Shown here piece by piece: positions 43,385 to 52,804 of a stretch of 64,000 bases of DNA. The first letter of the stretch is position 1. Each line of letters begins with the position of its first letter. Source of the stretch: an uncultured Pseudomonas sp. (lineage in GTDB: Bacteria > Pseudomonadota > Gammaproteobacteria > Pseudomonadales > Pseudomonadaceae); NCBI RefSeq assembly GCF_913777995.1, contig NZ_CAJYVE010000030.1, forward strand, positions 38,493-102,492, in the 5' to 3' direction. The translations under genes and the position numbers were made by a program. Below the pieces are notes generated by a model that had not been told where the DNA came from, searched no databases, and worked only from the letters and a program-made list of their open reading frames with translations.

Positions 43385-43408
43385 TGTGAAAGTGTCGACA
43401 GCGTCACA
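43385..43408. promoter_or_regulatory. 24-bp interrupted dyad inside a gene-free stretch
   Basis: TGTGA (43385-43389), TGTCGACA (43393-43400) and TCACA (43404-43408) are arranged with exact twofold symmetry. The outer TGTGA/TCACA resembles a CRP/Vfr half-site pair but the spacing is 14 nt, not 6, so a Vfr site is not claimed. It lies in 43156-43656, about 500 nt with no believable gene. Confidence 0.4.
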
Positions 43409-43656
43409 TCTCCGGCATCGCAAGATTTATGACGTCAATAAACCTTCATTGCAACCGGCAAAATAGTGCGTTGCAAAACTTCAAACAATTCGCCGCTACA
43501 GATTATTGGCAATCAGACAATTACGGAAACCCTGTAGGCTATTTCCGGATATGTCGATGGGCGGCAGCTGCACCCCTCGATCTGCAGGCGCTGGCTTCAC
43601 GTTTTTTTCACGCGAGGTGATCCAAGATACAACCAGCTAAAGGACTAGCACCCCAT

Positions 43657-43680
43657 GCCCGCACACGCGGGCTTTATTTT
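43657..43680 (+). terminator. Intrinsic terminator with no upstream gene (candidate sRNA end)
   Basis: GCCCGC-ACAC-GCGGGC (43657-43672), then TTTATTTT. On the plus strand this is a good rho-independent terminator. The MvaU-like gene already has its own terminator 500 nt earlier, and the opposite strand lacks a T-tract here, so the signal suggests a plus-strand transcript within 43156-43657, possibly a small RNA. No known sRNA family was recognised. Confidence 0.55.
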
Positions 43681-43694
43681 GCCTGCTGAAAAGC

Positions 43695-44246
43695 TCAACG
43701 GGCGTCGCCCAGGCGCAAGCTGTCACGAATGCGCTGCACCTCGTCCTTGTTCTGCGCGTAGCCCTGCGCCGACCCTGCATAAGACAACGACCACGCCTGT
43801 TGGGCATCGGCCGCCGCCACCAGGGTCTGGGTCATCACGTGCACGCCGTTCTGCGTCACGGTGCAGGTACTTTCCATGCCCGGCACGCCACCCAGGGAGA
43901 CTTCTCGTACGTGAGTACAGGCGCTTTGCAGGCCGCTTCGGGCAAAGTCGACCTGTACTGCCTTGCGCATCTCCAACAGCACGCCCTGGACATTCACCGC
44001 GTGCCCCGGCACTAGGCGCGAGCGGGTCAGCTCCACCACCATGCTCGGCTCACCGCGCTGATCATTCTTGATTGCCCGTTGTCTGAGCTGGACGGTGGGC
44101 TGCTCCGTGCCCGACTCGCTTACCGGCAGCGACTGTACGTCCCAACCGGCGGGCCAGAGAATCATCGCATCCTCGGCATGCGCCAGGCCGGCACCGGCCA
44201 GAAGAAAGGAAGCGATGCAGATCGAACGCAAGCGAAAACTGGGCAT
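43695..44246 (-). CDS. DUF4946-type exported protein
   Basis: 183 aa from ATG 44246. Signal peptide FRLRSICIASFLLAGAGLAHA. The mature part has ILWPAGWDVQSLP, a single pair of cysteines near ACTHV and ESTCTV that could form a disulfide, and a C-terminal RIRDSLRLGDAR. The pattern fits the DUF4946 family of Pseudomonas exported proteins, assigned from memory. Function unknown. The longer frame to 44486 runs into the promoter of gloA and is not preferred. Confidence 0.7.
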   Translation of the reverse strand: MPSFRLRSICIASFLLAGAGLAHAEDAMILWPAGWDVQSLPVSESGTEQPTVQLRQRAIKNDQRGEPSMVVELTRSRLVPGHAVNVQGVLLEMRKAVQVDFARSGLQSACTHVREVSLGGVPGMESTCTVTQNGVHVMTQTLVAAADAQQAWSLSYAGSAQGYAQNKDEVQRIRDSLRLGDAR

Positions 44247-44379
44247 GGGGCAAGGCACCGAAAGGAGATGCGGAAATTCTGAGCCTGTCGCACCGCGACA
44301 ACAAGAGGCAGAGCGGTTTGCATGAGCCCCCCTGCCCCGTATCATTGCGCACTTTGTACACCTCAAGCCGGAGACATCC

Positions 44380-44901
44380 ATGAGCCTGCACGATCTCAAC
44401 ACCTTCCCAGGCGTGACCGCCCAGCCCGAAGCGGCCACCCAGGGTTTCGTGTTCAACCACACCATGCTGCGTGTCAAGGACATCACCGCCTCGCTGGACT
44501 TTTACACCCGCGTACTGGGCTTCAGCCTGGTCGACAAACGCGACTTCCCGGAGGCTGAATTCAGCCTTTACTTCCTGGCCCTGGTAGACAAGCAACAGAT
44601 TCCGGAAGACGACGACGCACGCCACCAGTGGATGAAATCCATCCCCGGCGTGCTGGAGCTCACCCATAACCACGGCACCGAGAAGGACGCAGGCTTCGCT
44701 TACCACAATGGCAACAGCGACCCACGCGGCTTCGGTCACATCTGCGTATCGGTGCCAGACGTGGTCGCGGCCTGCGAGCGCTTCGAGCAACTTGGCGTGC
44801 CCTTCCAGAAGCGCCTGGCCGACGGCCGCATGAATCACCTGGCGTTCATCAAGGATCCGGACGGCTACTGGGTGGAAGTCATCCAGCCTGCGCCGCTGTA
44901 A
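44380..44901 (+). CDS. gloA: Lactoylglutathione lyase (glyoxalase I)
   Basis: 173 aa, the length of the larger Pseudomonas/eukaryotic-type GloA. The N-terminal FVFNHTMLRVKDITASLDFYTRVLGF-like region (metal-ligand His and first beta strand), then ELTHNHGTEKD, GFGHICVSVPD and KDPDGYWVEVIQP with the second-half Glu, are diagnostic. It isomerises the methylglyoxal-glutathione hemithioacetal to S-lactoylglutathione in the cytoplasm. It sits next to ahpF and close to gor, consistent with electrophile and thiol stress defence. It ends at a shared bidirectional terminator. Confidence 0.94.
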   Translation: MSLHDLNTFPGVTAQPEAATQGFVFNHTMLRVKDITASLDFYTRVLGFSLVDKRDFPEAEFSLYFLALVDKQQIPEDDDARHQWMKSIPGVLELTHNHGTEKDAGFAYHNGNSDPRGFGHICVSVPDVVAACERFEQLGVPFQKRLADGRMNHLAFIKDPDGYWVEVIQPAPL

Positions 44902-44963
44902 GTGGCGCAACGTCACCGCGTGGCCTGTGCCGATAAGGGTTCGCAGGCTGCGCGCCCGACATG

Positions 44964-44999
44964 AAAAAGCCCCGGCTGCTTTCGCAACCGGGGCTTTTT
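44964..44999. terminator. Bidirectional terminator between gloA and ahpF
   Basis: AAAAAGCCCCGG (44964-44975) and CCGGGGCTTTTT (44988-44999) form a 12-bp perfect stem with T-runs in both directions. It serves the convergent genes gloA (plus) and ahpF (minus). Confidence 0.95.
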
Positions 45000-45016
45000 G
45001 TTTACCGCTGGGTCGA

Positions 45017-46579
45017 TCAGGCCGGAGCGCTGGTGCGGATCAAGTGATCGAAAGCGCTCAGCGAGGCCTTGGCGCCCTCTCCCAGAGCGATGATGATCTG
45101 CTTGTAGGGCGCAACCGTCACATCACCGGCAGCGAATACACCTGGCACCGAAGTCTCGCCACGCGGGTCGACGACGATCTCGCCCCGCGGCGACAGCTCG
45201 ATGACGCCCTTCAGCCATTCGCTGTTGGGCAGCAAGCCGATCTGTACGAAGATACCTTCCAGCTCGATGAGCTGCTCTTCGCCGCTGACGCGATCCTTGT
45301 AGCGCAGGCCGTTGACCTTCTCGCTGTCCCCCGTCACTTCGGTGGTCTGCGCACTGGTCAGCACCGTGACGTTCGGCAGGCTGTTGAGCTTGCGCTGCAA
45401 CACCGCATCGGCGCGCAGCTTGCTGTCGAACTCCAGCAGCGTCACATGTGAAACGATACCGGCCAGGTCGATGGCCGCCTCGACGCCCGAGTTGCCGCCG
45501 CCGATCACCGCCACGCGCTTACCCTTGAACAGCGGGCCATCGCAGTGCGGGCAGTAGGCCACGCCACGGTTACGGTATTCCTTTTCGCCTGGCACGTTCA
45601 TTTCACGCCAGCGCGCACCGGTGGCCAGGATCAGGGTCTTGGCCTTGAGGCTTGCGCCGCTGGCGAACTTCACTTCATGCAGCTCGCCGTCCTTGCCAGG
45701 AATCAACTGGTCGGCGCGCTGCAGGTTCATGATGTCGACTTCATACTGCTTGACGTGCTCTTCGAGCGCCACGGCCAGCTTCGGCCCCTCGGTGTGCTGC
45801 ACGGAGATGAAGTTCTCGATGGCCATGGTGTCCAGCACCTGCCCGCCGAAACGCTCGGCTGCAACACCGGTACGGATGCCCTTGCGCGCCGAGTACACCG
45901 CCGCTGCCGCACCGGCAGGGCCGCCGCCGATCACCAGCACATCGAAGGCCTGCTTGGCGTTGAGCTTGTCGGCCTGGCGAGCACTGGCACCGGTGTCGAT
46001 CTTGGCGAGGATTTCTTCCAGGCCCATGCGGCCCTGGCCGAACACTTCGCCGTTGAGGTAGATGCTGGGCACCGACATGATCTTGCGATCGGTGACTTCG
46101 TCCTGGAACAGCGCGCCGTCGATGGCGACATGCTTGATGCCAGGGTTCAGTACTGCCATCAGGTTGAGTGCCTGGACGACGTCCGGGCAGTTCTGGCAGG
46201 ACTGCGAGAAATAGGTTTCGAAGCGGAACTCGCCCTGCAAGGCGCGCACCTGCTCGATGGTTTCTTCACTGATTTTCGGTGGATAACCACCAACCTGCAG
46301 CAGGGCCAGGACCAGCGAAGTGAATTCATGCCCCATCGGGATACCGGCGAAACGCAGGCTGATGTTCTGCCCGGGGCTGTTCAGGGTAAAGGATGGCTTG
46401 CGCGCATCGGTACCCTCGGTGGACAGGCTGATGTCCTTGCCGGCACTGACAACGTCTTGCAGCAGCGAGAGCATTTCCTGGGACTTGGCGCCGTCATCGA
46501 GGGAGGCCTGGATCTCGATGGGGCGAGTAGTCCGCTCCAGGTAGGATTTCAACTGGGCTTTAAGATTGGCGTCCAACAT
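45017..46579 (-). CDS. ahpF: Alkyl hydroperoxide reductase subunit F
   Basis: 520 aa FAD/NADH disulfide oxidoreductase. The N-terminal tandem thioredoxin-like domain has a redox pair C128/C131 (SCQNCPDV). The thioredoxin-reductase-like domain carries the FAD site ([17 protein letters not shown]) and the active disulfide C343/C346 (YCPHCDGP). AhpF passes electrons from NADH to AhpC for peroxide reduction. It follows ahpC by 170 nt with an intervening terminator, so partial readthrough or a separate promoter is likely. Confidence 0.96.
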   Translation of the reverse strand: MLDANLKAQLKSYLERTTRPIEIQASLDDGAKSQEMLSLLQDVVSAGKDISLSTEGTDARKPSFTLNSPGQNISLRFAGIPMGHEFTSLVLALLQVGGYPPKISEETIEQVRALQGEFRFETYFSQSCQNCPDVVQALNLMAVLNPGIKHVAIDGALFQDEVTDRKIMSVPSIYLNGEVFGQGRMGLEEILAKIDTGASARQADKLNAKQAFDVLVIGGGPAGAAAAVYSARKGIRTGVAAERFGGQVLDTMAIENFISVQHTEGPKLAVALEEHVKQYEVDIMNLQRADQLIPGKDGELHEVKFASGASLKAKTLILATGARWREMNVPGEKEYRNRGVAYCPHCDGPLFKGKRVAVIGGGNSGVEAAIDLAGIVSHVTLLEFDSKLRADAVLQRKLNSLPNVTVLTSAQTTEVTGDSEKVNGLRYKDRVSGEEQLIELEGIFVQIGLLPNSEWLKGVIELSPRGEIVVDPRGETSVPGVFAAGDVTVAPYKQIIIALGEGAKASLSAFDHLIRTSAPA

Positions 46580-46662
46580 GTTTCGGCTTCCTGTCTTCAG
46601 GCTGACGGCTCGAACGAGCAGGCGGCGATGGCGCTGCCATGTTCTTTCGATGCCTATAAATG

Positions 46663-46694
46663 AAAACGCCCAGGCGATGACCGCCCGGGCGTTT
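46663..46694 (-). terminator. Terminator after ahpC
   Basis: Imperfect palindrome with arms built on AACGCCC and GGGCGTTT plus inner GGC/GCC (46663-46694). On the minus strand it is followed by TTTTCATTT. It separates ahpC from ahpF. Confidence 0.75.
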
Positions 46695-46752
46695 GACGGG
46701 GCGATTGAGGTTTACGGATTAGCGTACGGCGCCCCGATCAACTTCATGCGGA

Positions 46753-47316
46753 TCAGATCTTGCCGACCAGGTCCAGGGAAGGAGCCAGGGTAGCCTCGCC
46801 TTCTTTCCACTTGGCTGGGCAGACTTCGCCCGGGTGAGCGGCAACGTACTGAGCAGCCTTGATCTTGCGCAGCAGCTCGGAAGCGTCACGGCCTACACCG
46901 CCGTCGTTGATTTCAACGATCTTGATCTGGCCTTCAGGGTTGATCACGAAAGTACCGCGGTCAGCCAGACCGGCTTCTTCGATCAGCACGTCGAAGTTGC
47001 GCGAAATGGCCAGGGTTGGGTCGCCGATCATGGTGTACTTGATCTTGCCGATGGCTGGCGAGGTGTTGTGCCAGGCAGCGTGGGCGAAGTGGGTGTCGGT
47101 GGAAACGCTGTAGATCTCGACGCCCAGTTTCTGGAACTCGGCGTAGTTGTCAGCCAGGTCTTCCAGTTCGGTCGGGCAGACGAAGGTGAAGTCGGCTGGG
47201 TAGAAGAACACCACAGACCACTTGCCTTTCAGGTCGGCATCCGAGACGTCAACGAACTTGCCGTCTTTGAAAGCGGTAGCTTTGAACGGTTTGACTTGGC
47301 TGTTGATGATAGGCAT
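46753..47316 (-). CDS. ahpC: Alkyl hydroperoxide reductase subunit C (peroxiredoxin)
   Basis: 187 aa from ATG 47316, with GGAGATTC upstream; a longer frame to 47379 adds residues foreign to the family. Typical 2-Cys peroxiredoxin: peroxidatic C47 in FTFVCPTE and resolving Cys near 166 in GEVCPAKW. It reduces hydrogen peroxide, organic peroxides and peroxynitrite in the cytoplasm with AhpF. OxyR control is expected from other Pseudomonas, but I could not define a convincing site in 47317-47430. Confidence 0.97.
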   Translation of the reverse strand: MPIINSQVKPFKATAFKDGKFVDVSDADLKGKWSVVFFYPADFTFVCPTELEDLADNYAEFQKLGVEIYSVSTDTHFAHAAWHNTSPAIGKIKYTMIGDPTLAISRNFDVLIEEAGLADRGTFVINPEGQIKIVEINDGGVGRDASELLRKIKAAQYVAAHPGEVCPAKWKEGEATLAPSLDLVGKI

Positions 47317-47430
47317 CTGTGAATCTCCATGGGTGTGTGAGTTGAAGGGTTGCGATTCGATGGAAAGAAGCTTACTCACAATCGCCGGGCATGGCTCATT
47401 GGGAAAGTCGATGCCAACGATTGCTTTTCA

Positions 47431-48390
47431 CTATGAAGGCTCCTTATCAATAGAAGAAATCTTGCTGCCCGCTTCCAGCCTGGCCATGGCACCGAACGGG
47501 GAAATCTCAATGTAGCGCATGGCTGACTTCATGTCTTTCCAGCCTACATAGGCCATCAACGACTTGAGGTCCCAGCCGTTCTGATGCGCCCAGGTCGCAA
47601 AACCTCGCCGCAGTGAGTGGCTGCTGTAGGCCTGTCCGCGCAGACCGGCGCGCGCGAAGGCTTGGCGCAACAGGGTAATCACACTGTTGGGATGCAACCC
47701 CGCCTCGCCCAGGTTGCCCCAGCGATCGATACTGCGAAATACCGGCCCATCCTCCAGGGCGGCGCAGTCGAGCCACGCCAGGTAGGCCTGCACCGGACAC
47801 AGCCGCTGCAGTGCCGGCGTCTGGAAACTGCGCCCGGCGTAGTCACGGTCGCTCTTGCTGCGCGGCAGATACAGAGTAATCCCCGTTCCCGCCACCGCCT
47901 TGACGTGCTCGACCTGCAAGCGGCACAGCTCATCGCTGCGAAAGCCACGCCAGAAACCCAACAGAATCAATGCAGCATCGCGGCGACAGCGCAAGACCTC
48001 TGCATGTCGATGCTGGCGCTGCGCCTGCGCGGCAGTCTCCTCCAGCCAGTCGATCACCCGTTCCAGGTCTGCCAGTTGCAAAGGTTCGGCCTGTCTTTCC
48101 TGCGCCGGATGCAAGGCACGAATGCCCTTGAGCACCTTGCGCACCACCGGTGCCCGGGTCGGGTCAACGAAACCCTGGCTGGCATGCCACTGGGCCAGCG
48201 CGGAAAGACGCAACTTCAAGGTATTCACTGACAACTCCCCGGCATAGCAAGCCAGATAACGCGCCACGCTCTCGCTGGTGGCAGGCAGGAAGCCGCCGAA
48301 CACCACTTCGAAGTGCTCGATAGCGGCCTGATAGCTGCGCCGGGTGTTGTCCCGGGTGGCCGCGGCGATGTAGCGATCTACGTCACTCAT
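47431..48390 (-). CDS. Tyrosine recombinase / integrase
   Basis: 319 aa. The N-terminal SAM-like core-binding domain (about 10-95: YIAAATRDNTRRSYQAAIEHF, in part) precedes a catalytic domain with R151 (GFRSDEL), H258 and R261 (HSLRRG), W284 and the nucleophile Y293 (MRYIE). All expected catalytic residues are present. No flanking direct repeats, attachment site or phage genes were seen, so it is not part of an obvious mobile element. It is divergent from the KfrA-like gene at 48559. Confidence 0.9.
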   Translation of the reverse strand: MSDVDRYIAAATRDNTRRSYQAAIEHFEVVFGGFLPATSESVARYLACYAGELSVNTLKLRLSALAQWHASQGFVDPTRAPVVRKVLKGIRALHPAQERQAEPLQLADLERVIDWLEETAAQAQRQHRHAEVLRCRRDAALILLGFWRGFRSDELCRLQVEHVKAVAGTGITLYLPRSKSDRDYAGRSFQTPALQRLCPVQAYLAWLDCAALEDGPVFRSIDRWGNLGEAGLHPNSVITLLRQAFARAGLRGQAYSSHSLRRGFATWAHQNGWDLKSLMAYVGWKDMKSAMRYIEISPFGAMARLEAGSKISSIDKEPS

Positions 48391-48508
48391 GGGGGATTCC
48401 GTACTGGCGAACGCCCTTGAACACGCTCAAAAGGCAATGACACGGGATAATACGCCAATATCCCGCGTGAAATAACCGGCAATATCCACTACCTAAAAAG
48501 CAATATTT

Positions 48509-48545
48509 AGTATGTAATTACAGGGTACATACCACAGTACGTAAT
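48509..48545. promoter_or_regulatory. Operator-like repeats before the KfrA-like gene
   Basis: AGTATGTAAT (48509-48518) and AGTACGTAAT (48536-48545) are near-identical direct repeats. GTATGTA (48510-48516) and TACATAC (48526-48532) form a perfect 7-bp inverted repeat. All lie within 50 nt of the start at 48559. KfrA proteins of plasmids repress their own promoters through repeats in this position, so autoregulation is a fair inference. Confidence 0.55.
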
Positions 48546-48558
48546 CGTAGGAGCAGGC

Positions 48559-49566
48559 ATGGCGCGCGGCGGAATCAACAAGGCACTGGTGCAAAAGGCC
48601 CGACAGGCCCTGATCGCACGTGGCGAGCATCCGAGCATCGACGCTGTACGGGTGGAAATGGGCAATACCGGCTCGAAAACCACCATTCACCGCTACCTGA
48701 AGGAACTGGAAAGCCACGACACCCCTGCCCCGTCGATCAACGATGAGTTGGCCGAACTGGTGGCACACTTGGCCGCACGCCTGCAGGGCCAGGCCCAGGA
48801 GCGCATCGATCAGGCGCAGCAGCGGATGGATGAAGATCGCGCCGAACAGCGCGAGGAACTGGCGCAGCTCACTCGCCAATTGCGGGCATTGCAGGAACGC
48901 TGCGATACACAAGCGCAAGCGCTGCAAGCCAGCGACCAGGCTTTGGAACAGACTCGCGAAACCCTGCGTCAGGCGATGCTGGACAATGCGCGGTTGAACC
49001 AGGCCAGCCAGGATCTGCACGGCCGCCTGGAAGACCGCGACCGCCAGATCGCCTCACTGGAAGACAAGCACCGACATGCTCGCGAGGCCCTGGAGCATTA
49101 CCGCAATGCCGTAAAGGAGCAGCGCGAACAGGACCAGCAACGCCATGAAGGGCAGCTCCAGCAATTGCAGATGGAATTGCGTCAGGCACGCCAGACCCTG
49201 GCGCTGCATCAGGAATCCATCACCCTGCTCAATCGCGACAACGAACGCCTGCTCGCCGAACAGCGCAGTACCGGTCGCGACCTGCAGCAGTGCCAGCTAC
49301 AGCTGGACAAAGCCTTGAAACAGGCCGAAAAGGCCAGCAGCGAACAGCACAAAGCGATAACCCGCAGTGCCCAGCTGGAGGTGCGCTTGCAGGCCGCACA
49401 GCAGGATGGCGCCACGGCTCGGCAGCAATTGAGCGAGGCGCAGCAGCAAGGTCGCATGCTGGAGTTGCTGCTGAGCCGCAAGGAAGCAGCCCTGGAAAAT
49501 CTCCAGGCCCGCTTCGATGCACAGCAAGCGCCTAGCGCAGCGACTCAGCCTCCAGCATCTGCCTGA
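48559..49566 (+). CDS. KfrA-like DNA-binding coiled-coil protein
   Basis: 335 aa with TAGGAGC before ATG 48559. Residues 1-55 (KARQALIARGEHPSIDAVRVE, then GSKTTIHRYLKELE) form a helix-turn-helix domain like plasmid KfrA. From about residue 60 to 320 almost the whole chain is Gln/Glu/Arg/Ala-rich heptad coiled coil. Plasmid KfrA proteins aid segregation and nucleoid-like structures; chromosomal relatives are poorly understood. It is divergent from the recombinase, suggesting a functional pair. Its last 35 nt overlap the end of the opposite-strand kinase gene. Confidence 0.85.
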   Translation: MARGGINKALVQKARQALIARGEHPSIDAVRVEMGNTGSKTTIHRYLKELESHDTPAPSINDELAELVAHLAARLQGQAQERIDQAQQRMDEDRAEQREELAQLTRQLRALQERCDTQAQALQASDQALEQTRETLRQAMLDNARLNQASQDLHGRLEDRDRQIASLEDKHRHAREALEHYRNAVKEQREQDQQRHEGQLQQLQMELRQARQTLALHQESITLLNRDNERLLAEQRSTGRDLQQCQLQLDKALKQAEKASSEQHKAITRSAQLEVRLQAAQQDGATARQQLSEAQQQGRMLELLLSRKEAALENLQARFDAQQAPSAATQPPASA

Positions 49567-51226
49567 CCCGCGCCGCCAGCTCATCGACATTGAAAGGTTT
49601 GGCCAGCATGTCCATACCCGAGTCTTGCAGATCCTGGCGAACCTGCGCGTTACGCGCATAACCGGTCATGAACAGCACCCGCAGCCCGGGGCGAAACTGC
49701 CGGGCGATCTCGGCCAGTTGCCGACCGTTGAGCCCTGGCAGGCCGACATCACTGATCAGCAGGTCGATACGTTCGGTGCGCTGCAGATGGGTAATGGCAC
49801 CCGCACCATCAGCCGCCTGCAGTGCGGTGTAGCCCAGCTCGCGCAAGGCATCGACCACCATCATGCGCACCGCCTCTTCGTCCTCGACCACCAGCACGCA
49901 TTCACCTTCACTGGCCCGCGGCGCCAAGGGCTGGTCAGCAGTAACGGCCTGACTGTCGGCGGCACACCACTCACAAGGCAGAAACAGCGAAATACACGCG
50001 CCCCGCCCCTCGGCACTGTCGATACGCACGTGCCCGCCGGTCTGCTTCATGAAGCCATAGACCATCGACAAACCCAGTCCGGTGCCCTGACCGATGGGTT
50101 TGGTGGTGAAGAACGGATCGAAGACCCGTTCGAGCACATCTGCCGGAATGCCGCAACCGGAGTCTTCGACGCTCAGCTGTACATACTCGCCAGGCGCCAG
50201 GTCGCCCTGACGCACGTCAACCTGCACCACCTGGCTGCGCACCCACAGGCGCCCGCCCTCCGGCATCGCGTCACGAGCATTGATCACCAGGTTGAGCAAG
50301 GCGTTTTCCAGTTGGTGCTCGTCGGTACGAATGACTCGCTGCTGATCCTGCAGGTCGATGCACAACTCGATGCTCTCGCCGATGGTACGCCGCAGCAGCT
50401 CTTCCATCGACGCGACCAGCTCGTTCAACTGCACGGGCCGCGTAGTCAGCGACTGGCGCCGCGCGAAGGCCAGCAGACGCTGGGTCAGCGCTGCCGCGCG
50501 GTTGGCCGAGGTGACTGCCGCCTCGATGTACTTGCCCACTTCCTGCACACGACCCGCCGCCAGGCGCCGACGGATCAGATCCAGGGCACCGAGCACACCG
50601 GTGAGCATGTTATTGAAGTCATGGGCGATGCCTCCGGTCAGTTGCCCGATGGCATCCATCTTCTGCGCGTGGCGCAGCGCTTCTTCGGCCTGCGCTCGCT
50701 CGGCGATCTCCACCTGCAGGCGCTGATTGGCTTCGGCCAGCTCACGGGTGCGCTCGGCGACACGCAGCTCCAGGCTCTCGTTGAGTTCGCGCAGGGCCTC
50801 CTCCGCGTTGACCTGGGCGGTGATATCGGTGTGGGTACCCAGCCAATGGGTGATGTGCCCCTGGCAATCGCGGATCGGCAAGGCTCGCGACAGAAACCAG
50901 TGAAACACGCCGTCCTTGCTGCGCAGCGGGAAGGTGTCTTCCCACACCGAGCCGGTGGCGAAGCAATGCCTGAGGCGCGCCGTGACCCGCTGGTGGTGAT
51001 CCGGATGATGAAGCGCGCGCCAGCCCAGCGCCTGCATCGCCTCCAGCGAAGCCCCGGTATAGGCGTACCAGCGCTCGTTGTACCAATGGATATGCCCGGC
51101 GGGATCCGCCGTCCAGGCCAATTGGCTCATGTTGTCGGCCAGACTCCTGAACTGCCGCTCGCTTTCGCGCAGAGTATCGAGCTGTCGTCGCTCGTCATCA
51201 TCCGGATGTGCTGGGTTCACGGGCAT
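49532..51226 (-). CDS. Hybrid PAS sensor histidine kinase with receiver domain
   Basis: 564 aa from ATG 51226; an in-frame TTG at 51253 is possible. Order: PAS domain with PAC (about 25-140; LAWTADPAGHIHWYNERW), a coiled-coil linker (145-190), HisKA with the phosphorylated H202 in GGIAHDFNN, HATPase (N box NLVINARDAMPEGG; G box DSGCGIP; GTGLGLSMVYGF), and a C-terminal receiver with D493 in LLISDVGLPG. No membrane helix is seen, so it is a soluble cytoplasmic sensor. Signal and output partner are unknown; no response regulator gene is adjacent. Confidence 0.9.
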   Translation of the reverse strand: MPVNPAHPDDDERRQLDTLRESERQFRSLADNMSQLAWTADPAGHIHWYNERWYAYTGASLEAMQALGWRALHHPDHHQRVTARLRHCFATGSVWEDTFPLRSKDGVFHWFLSRALPIRDCQGHITHWLGTHTDITAQVNAEEALRELNESLELRVAERTRELAEANQRLQVEIAERAQAEEALRHAQKMDAIGQLTGGIAHDFNNMLTGVLGALDLIRRRLAAGRVQEVGKYIEAAVTSANRAAALTQRLLAFARRQSLTTRPVQLNELVASMEELLRRTIGESIELCIDLQDQQRVIRTDEHQLENALLNLVINARDAMPEGGRLWVRSQVVQVDVRQGDLAPGEYVQLSVEDSGCGIPADVLERVFDPFFTTKPIGQGTGLGLSMVYGFMKQTGGHVRIDSAEGRGACISLFLPCEWCAADSQAVTADQPLAPRASEGECVLVVEDEEAVRMMVVDALRELGYTALQAADGAGAITHLQRTERIDLLISDVGLPGLNGRQLAEIARQFRPGLRVLFMTGYARNAQVRQDLQDSGMDMLAKPFNVDELAARVRQMLEAESLR

Positions 51227-51324
51227 GGCCGCCGTCGGCGTAGGGGTTCTCAACTGTGGAATCCATCCTTGAAGAAGGGGTCAGCCCGGTCATCATCCTG
51301 AATCCCGGGCATGGCAGGTACTGC

Positions 51325-52683
51325 TCAGCGCGATACCGGGCTGCGCATCGTGACGAACTCTTCGGCAGCGGTCGGATGCACCCCGAGCGTGTCGTCGAAC
51401 ACACGCTTGGTCGCACCGGCCTTGAGCGCCACGGCGAGGCTCTGCACGATCTCCCCGGCATCCGGACCGACCATATGGCAACCCAGCACACGGTCGCTCT
51501 TGGCATCGACGACCAGCTTCATGAAAGTGCGTTCCTGATCATCGGTGAGGGTCAGCTTCATGGGCCGGAAACGACTTTCGAACACCTGCACCGAATAGCC
51601 CTGTTCGAGCGCCTGCTCTTCGGTAAGCCCCACGGTGCCGAGATTCGGCAGGCTGAAAACCGCCGTCGGGATGTGATTGTAGTCCACCGGGCGATATTGC
51701 TCGGGTTTGTACAGACGGCGCGCGATGGCCATGCCTTCGGCCAGCGCCACCGGTGTCAGCTGCACACCACCGATGATGTCGCCCAGCGCCAGAATCGACG
51801 GTTCGCTGGTCTGATAGTGCTCGTCCACCTTGATGTAACCCTGCTCGTCAAGCTGCACGTCGACATTTTCCATGCCGAGGTTATCGAGCATCGGTCGGCG
51901 CCCCGTCGCGTAGAACACGCAATCGGTATCCAGAATGCCACCGTCCTTCAGGCTCACCTTGAGGCTGCCATCGGCCTGCTTGTCGATGCGACTGATGTCG
52001 CAGTTGAAACGCACGTCCAGGCCATGCTTGACCAGCTCTTCGTGCAGATGCGTGCGCACGCCGCCGTCGAAACCACGCAGGAACAGTTCACCACGATAGG
52101 CCAGGGTGGTTTGCGCGCCCAGGCCATTGAAGATCGAGGCGAACTCCACGGCGATGTAGCCACCGCCAACCACGATGATGCGCTTGGGCAGGTTGTCCAG
52201 GTGGAAGGCTTCGTTGGAGGTAATGGCGTGCTCACGACCTGGAACGTCGGGCACCTGCGGCCAGCCGCCGGTGGCGATCAGAATGCGCTCGGCGCTATAG
52301 GTCTTGCCGTCGACTTCCACCCCATGCGGGCCGGTGAGCCGGGCATGCCCTTCGACCAGGGTCACGCCGCTGTCGGCCAGCAACTTGCGGTAGATACCGT
52401 TCAGGCGCTGGATTTCCTTGTCCTTGTTGGCGATCAGGGTTGGCCAGTCGAAAGTCGGCTCGTCAAGGCTCCAGCCAAACCCCCTGGCGTTGGCGAAATC
52501 GTCGGCGAAGTGCGCGCCATAGACCAGCAGCTTCTTGGGCACGCAGCCGACGTTGACGCAGGTGCCGCCCAGGTAACGGCTTTCCGCCACCGCGACCCTG
52601 GCCCCGAACCCGGCGGCGAAACGCGCAGCGCGCACACCGCCGGAGCCGGCACCGATGACGAACAGATCGAAGTCGTAAGCCAC
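51325..52683 (-). CDS. gor: Glutathione reductase
   Basis: 452 aa flavoprotein. FAD motif [15 protein letters not shown] near residue 10, redox disulfide C42/C47 in [18 protein letters not shown] motif [15 protein letters not shown], and the C-terminal [11 protein letters not shown] with the catalytic His of the partner subunit. It reduces glutathione disulfide with NADPH in the cytoplasm. It lies downstream of galU on the same strand but is separated by a strong terminator, so it is transcribed independently. Confidence 0.95.
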   Translation of the reverse strand: MAYDFDLFVIGAGSGGVRAARFAAGFGARVAVAESRYLGGTCVNVGCVPKKLLVYGAHFADDFANARGFGWSLDEPTFDWPTLIANKDKEIQRLNGIYRKLLADSGVTLVEGHARLTGPHGVEVDGKTYSAERILIATGGWPQVPDVPGREHAITSNEAFHLDNLPKRIIVVGGGYIAVEFASIFNGLGAQTTLAYRGELFLRGFDGGVRTHLHEELVKHGLDVRFNCDISRIDKQADGSLKVSLKDGGILDTDCVFYATGRRPMLDNLGMENVDVQLDEQGYIKVDEHYQTSEPSILALGDIIGGVQLTPVALAEGMAIARRLYKPEQYRPVDYNHIPTAVFSLPNLGTVGLTEEQALEQGYSVQVFESRFRPMKLTLTDDQERTFMKLVVDAKSDRVLGCHMVGPDAGEIVQSLAVALKAGATKRVFDDTLGVHPTAAEEFVTMRSPVSR

Positions 52684-52750
52684 TGTCTTCTCCTTCAGTT
52701 GGCAGAAATGTTCCAGAGCATAACCGCCCGGCGCATTACACAGAAACTAA

Positions 52751-52785
52751 AAAGCCATCCCGCACGGCCTGTGCGGGATGGCTTT
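52751..52785 (-). terminator. Intrinsic terminator after galU
   Basis: AAAGCCATCCCGCAC (52751-52765) and GTGCGGGATGGCTTT (52771-52785) form a 15-bp perfect stem with a 5-nt loop, followed on the minus strand by TTTAGTTT. Confidence 0.95.
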
Positions 52786-52804
52786 AGGGGCGACGCAGGC
52801 GGAA

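Noticed and set aside
43385-43408. CRP/Vfr binding site
   Set aside because: TGTGA and TCACA are 14 nt apart rather than 6, so the standard site is not met.
47317-47430. OxyR site upstream of ahpC
   Set aside because: Only a weak partial symmetry (CGAT ... GATTG) could be found; it does not match the spaced ATAG/CTAT pattern well enough to report.
47431-48390. Prophage or genomic island around the integrase
   Set aside because: No phage genes, no tRNA, no flanking direct repeats; neighbours are housekeeping genes such as ahpC.
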